This document shows positions 5,507 through 5,808 of a DNA stretch of 5,808 bases, piece after piece. The notes under the pieces are model-generated. The model did no database searches, had not been told where the DNA came from, and saw only the letters and a list, made by a program, of their open reading frames with translations. The position numbers and the translations under genes are program-made. The stretch's first letter is position 1; each line of letters begins with the position of its first letter. Location of the stretch: assembly GCA_003645975.1 (NCBI GenBank), contig QNDP01000106.1:1-5808 (forward strand), in the 5' to 3' direction. The DNA is from Candidatus Hydrothermota bacterium (GTDB lineage Bacteria; Hydrothermota; Hydrothermia; B15-G9).

Positions 5507-5808
5507 ATGGAACTCGCAAATTTGATCCTCGATAAGTCAAAGCAATACAGCAATTTTACCGCTGAGACCCTGTCGGAACTTGTCAAGGTCCCGTCGCTCA
5601 GCGGCGATGAACAGCGTGTCATCGAAAAAATCGTTGAGATAGGCAACTCAGTCGGATTGAACGAATTCAGGGTCGATGGTCTCGGCAATTTGATTCTGGA
5701 GATCGGAGAAGGTGAGCGCATCCTTGCCATCGATGCACATATTGACGTTGTTGATACAGGCGACCTTTCGCAATGGAAGTTTGACCCGTTTTCCGGACTT
5801 ATCAAAGA
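5507..5808 (+). CDS. M20-family metallohydrolase, YgeY-like (5' part)
   Basis: The first 100 codons are present and the gene runs off the window. M20 enzymes are two-metal amidohydrolases or peptidases. Visible landmarks are LVKVPSLSGDEQ (25-36), the typical N-terminal 'IPS.SG.E' segment; a Gly-Asn turn, VDGLGNLILEIGEG (56-69); and the first metal-binding motif, DAHIDVV (76-82), with His78 the metal ligand and Asp80 its usual partner. QWKFDPFSG (89-97) follows. 'DAHID' instead of the common 'GH.D', together with the spacing to W..DPF, points to the YgeY subgroup, found beside selenium-dependent molybdenum hydroxylase genes. The remaining metal ligands and dimerisation domain are outside the window, so activity cannot be judged. 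It has its own promoter and SD. Its position behind the XdhC-containing operon supports the subgroup call. The M20 family is near certain; the YgeY assignment is probable. Confidence 0.88.
   Translation, partial: MELANLILDKSKQYSNFTAETLSELVKVPSLSGDEQRVIEKIVEIGNSVGLNEFRVDGLGNLILEIGEGERILAIDAHIDVVDTGDLSQWKFDPFSGLIK

Noticed and set aside
5416..5805. Reverse-strand open frame opposite the YgeY-like gene
   Set aside because: The forward frame has an SD, a promoter and M20 motifs; the reverse translation is low-complexity Ser-rich sequence.

Overview
This is a bacterial window with Shine-Dalgarno sites, a TATAAT promoter box and tightly packed genes. The organism is probably an uncultured or candidate-phylum member of the Bacteroidota/FCB side of the tree. 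That is suggested by a DUF4837-like protein at the left edge and by a lysyl-tRNA synthetase whose motif-2 region looks divergent. The placement is an inference from remembered family patterns, not from a search.

Layout, all genes on the + strand. (1) The 3' part of a DUF4837-like protein, 1-602. (2) An AF1521-like macro domain protein with an excellent ribosome binding site, 734-1306. (3) A 308-base gap holding what looks like the 3' remnant of a reverse-strand gene, 1374-1526. (4) A four-gene chain with overlapping ends: lysS (1615-3114), a DUF4213/DUF364 protein (3107-3838), an XdhC/CoxI-family protein (3835-4671) and a small THEP1-like P-loop NTPase (4656-5132). (5) A 374-base gap that begins, directly after the last stop codon, with a C/G-rich palindromic element of a widely dispersed type. 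The gap ends with a TATAAT promoter box and an SD. (6) The first 100 codons of an M20-family metallohydrolase most like YgeY, 5507 to the window end.

The most interesting region is 3107-5808. XdhC proteins mature molybdenum hydroxylases by delivering sulfurated molybdenum cofactor. YgeY-type hydrolases are known from clusters linked to selenium-dependent molybdenum hydroxylases. DUF364 proteins have been proposed to chelate metal. A DUF364-XdhC-NTPase chain followed by YgeY therefore suggests an accessory module for a molybdenum hydroxylase of purine- or amide-type catabolism. The hydroxylase itself is not in the window and may lie downstream or elsewhere. The coupling of this module to lysS by an 8-base overlap is unexpected and probably reflects operon packing rather than shared function.
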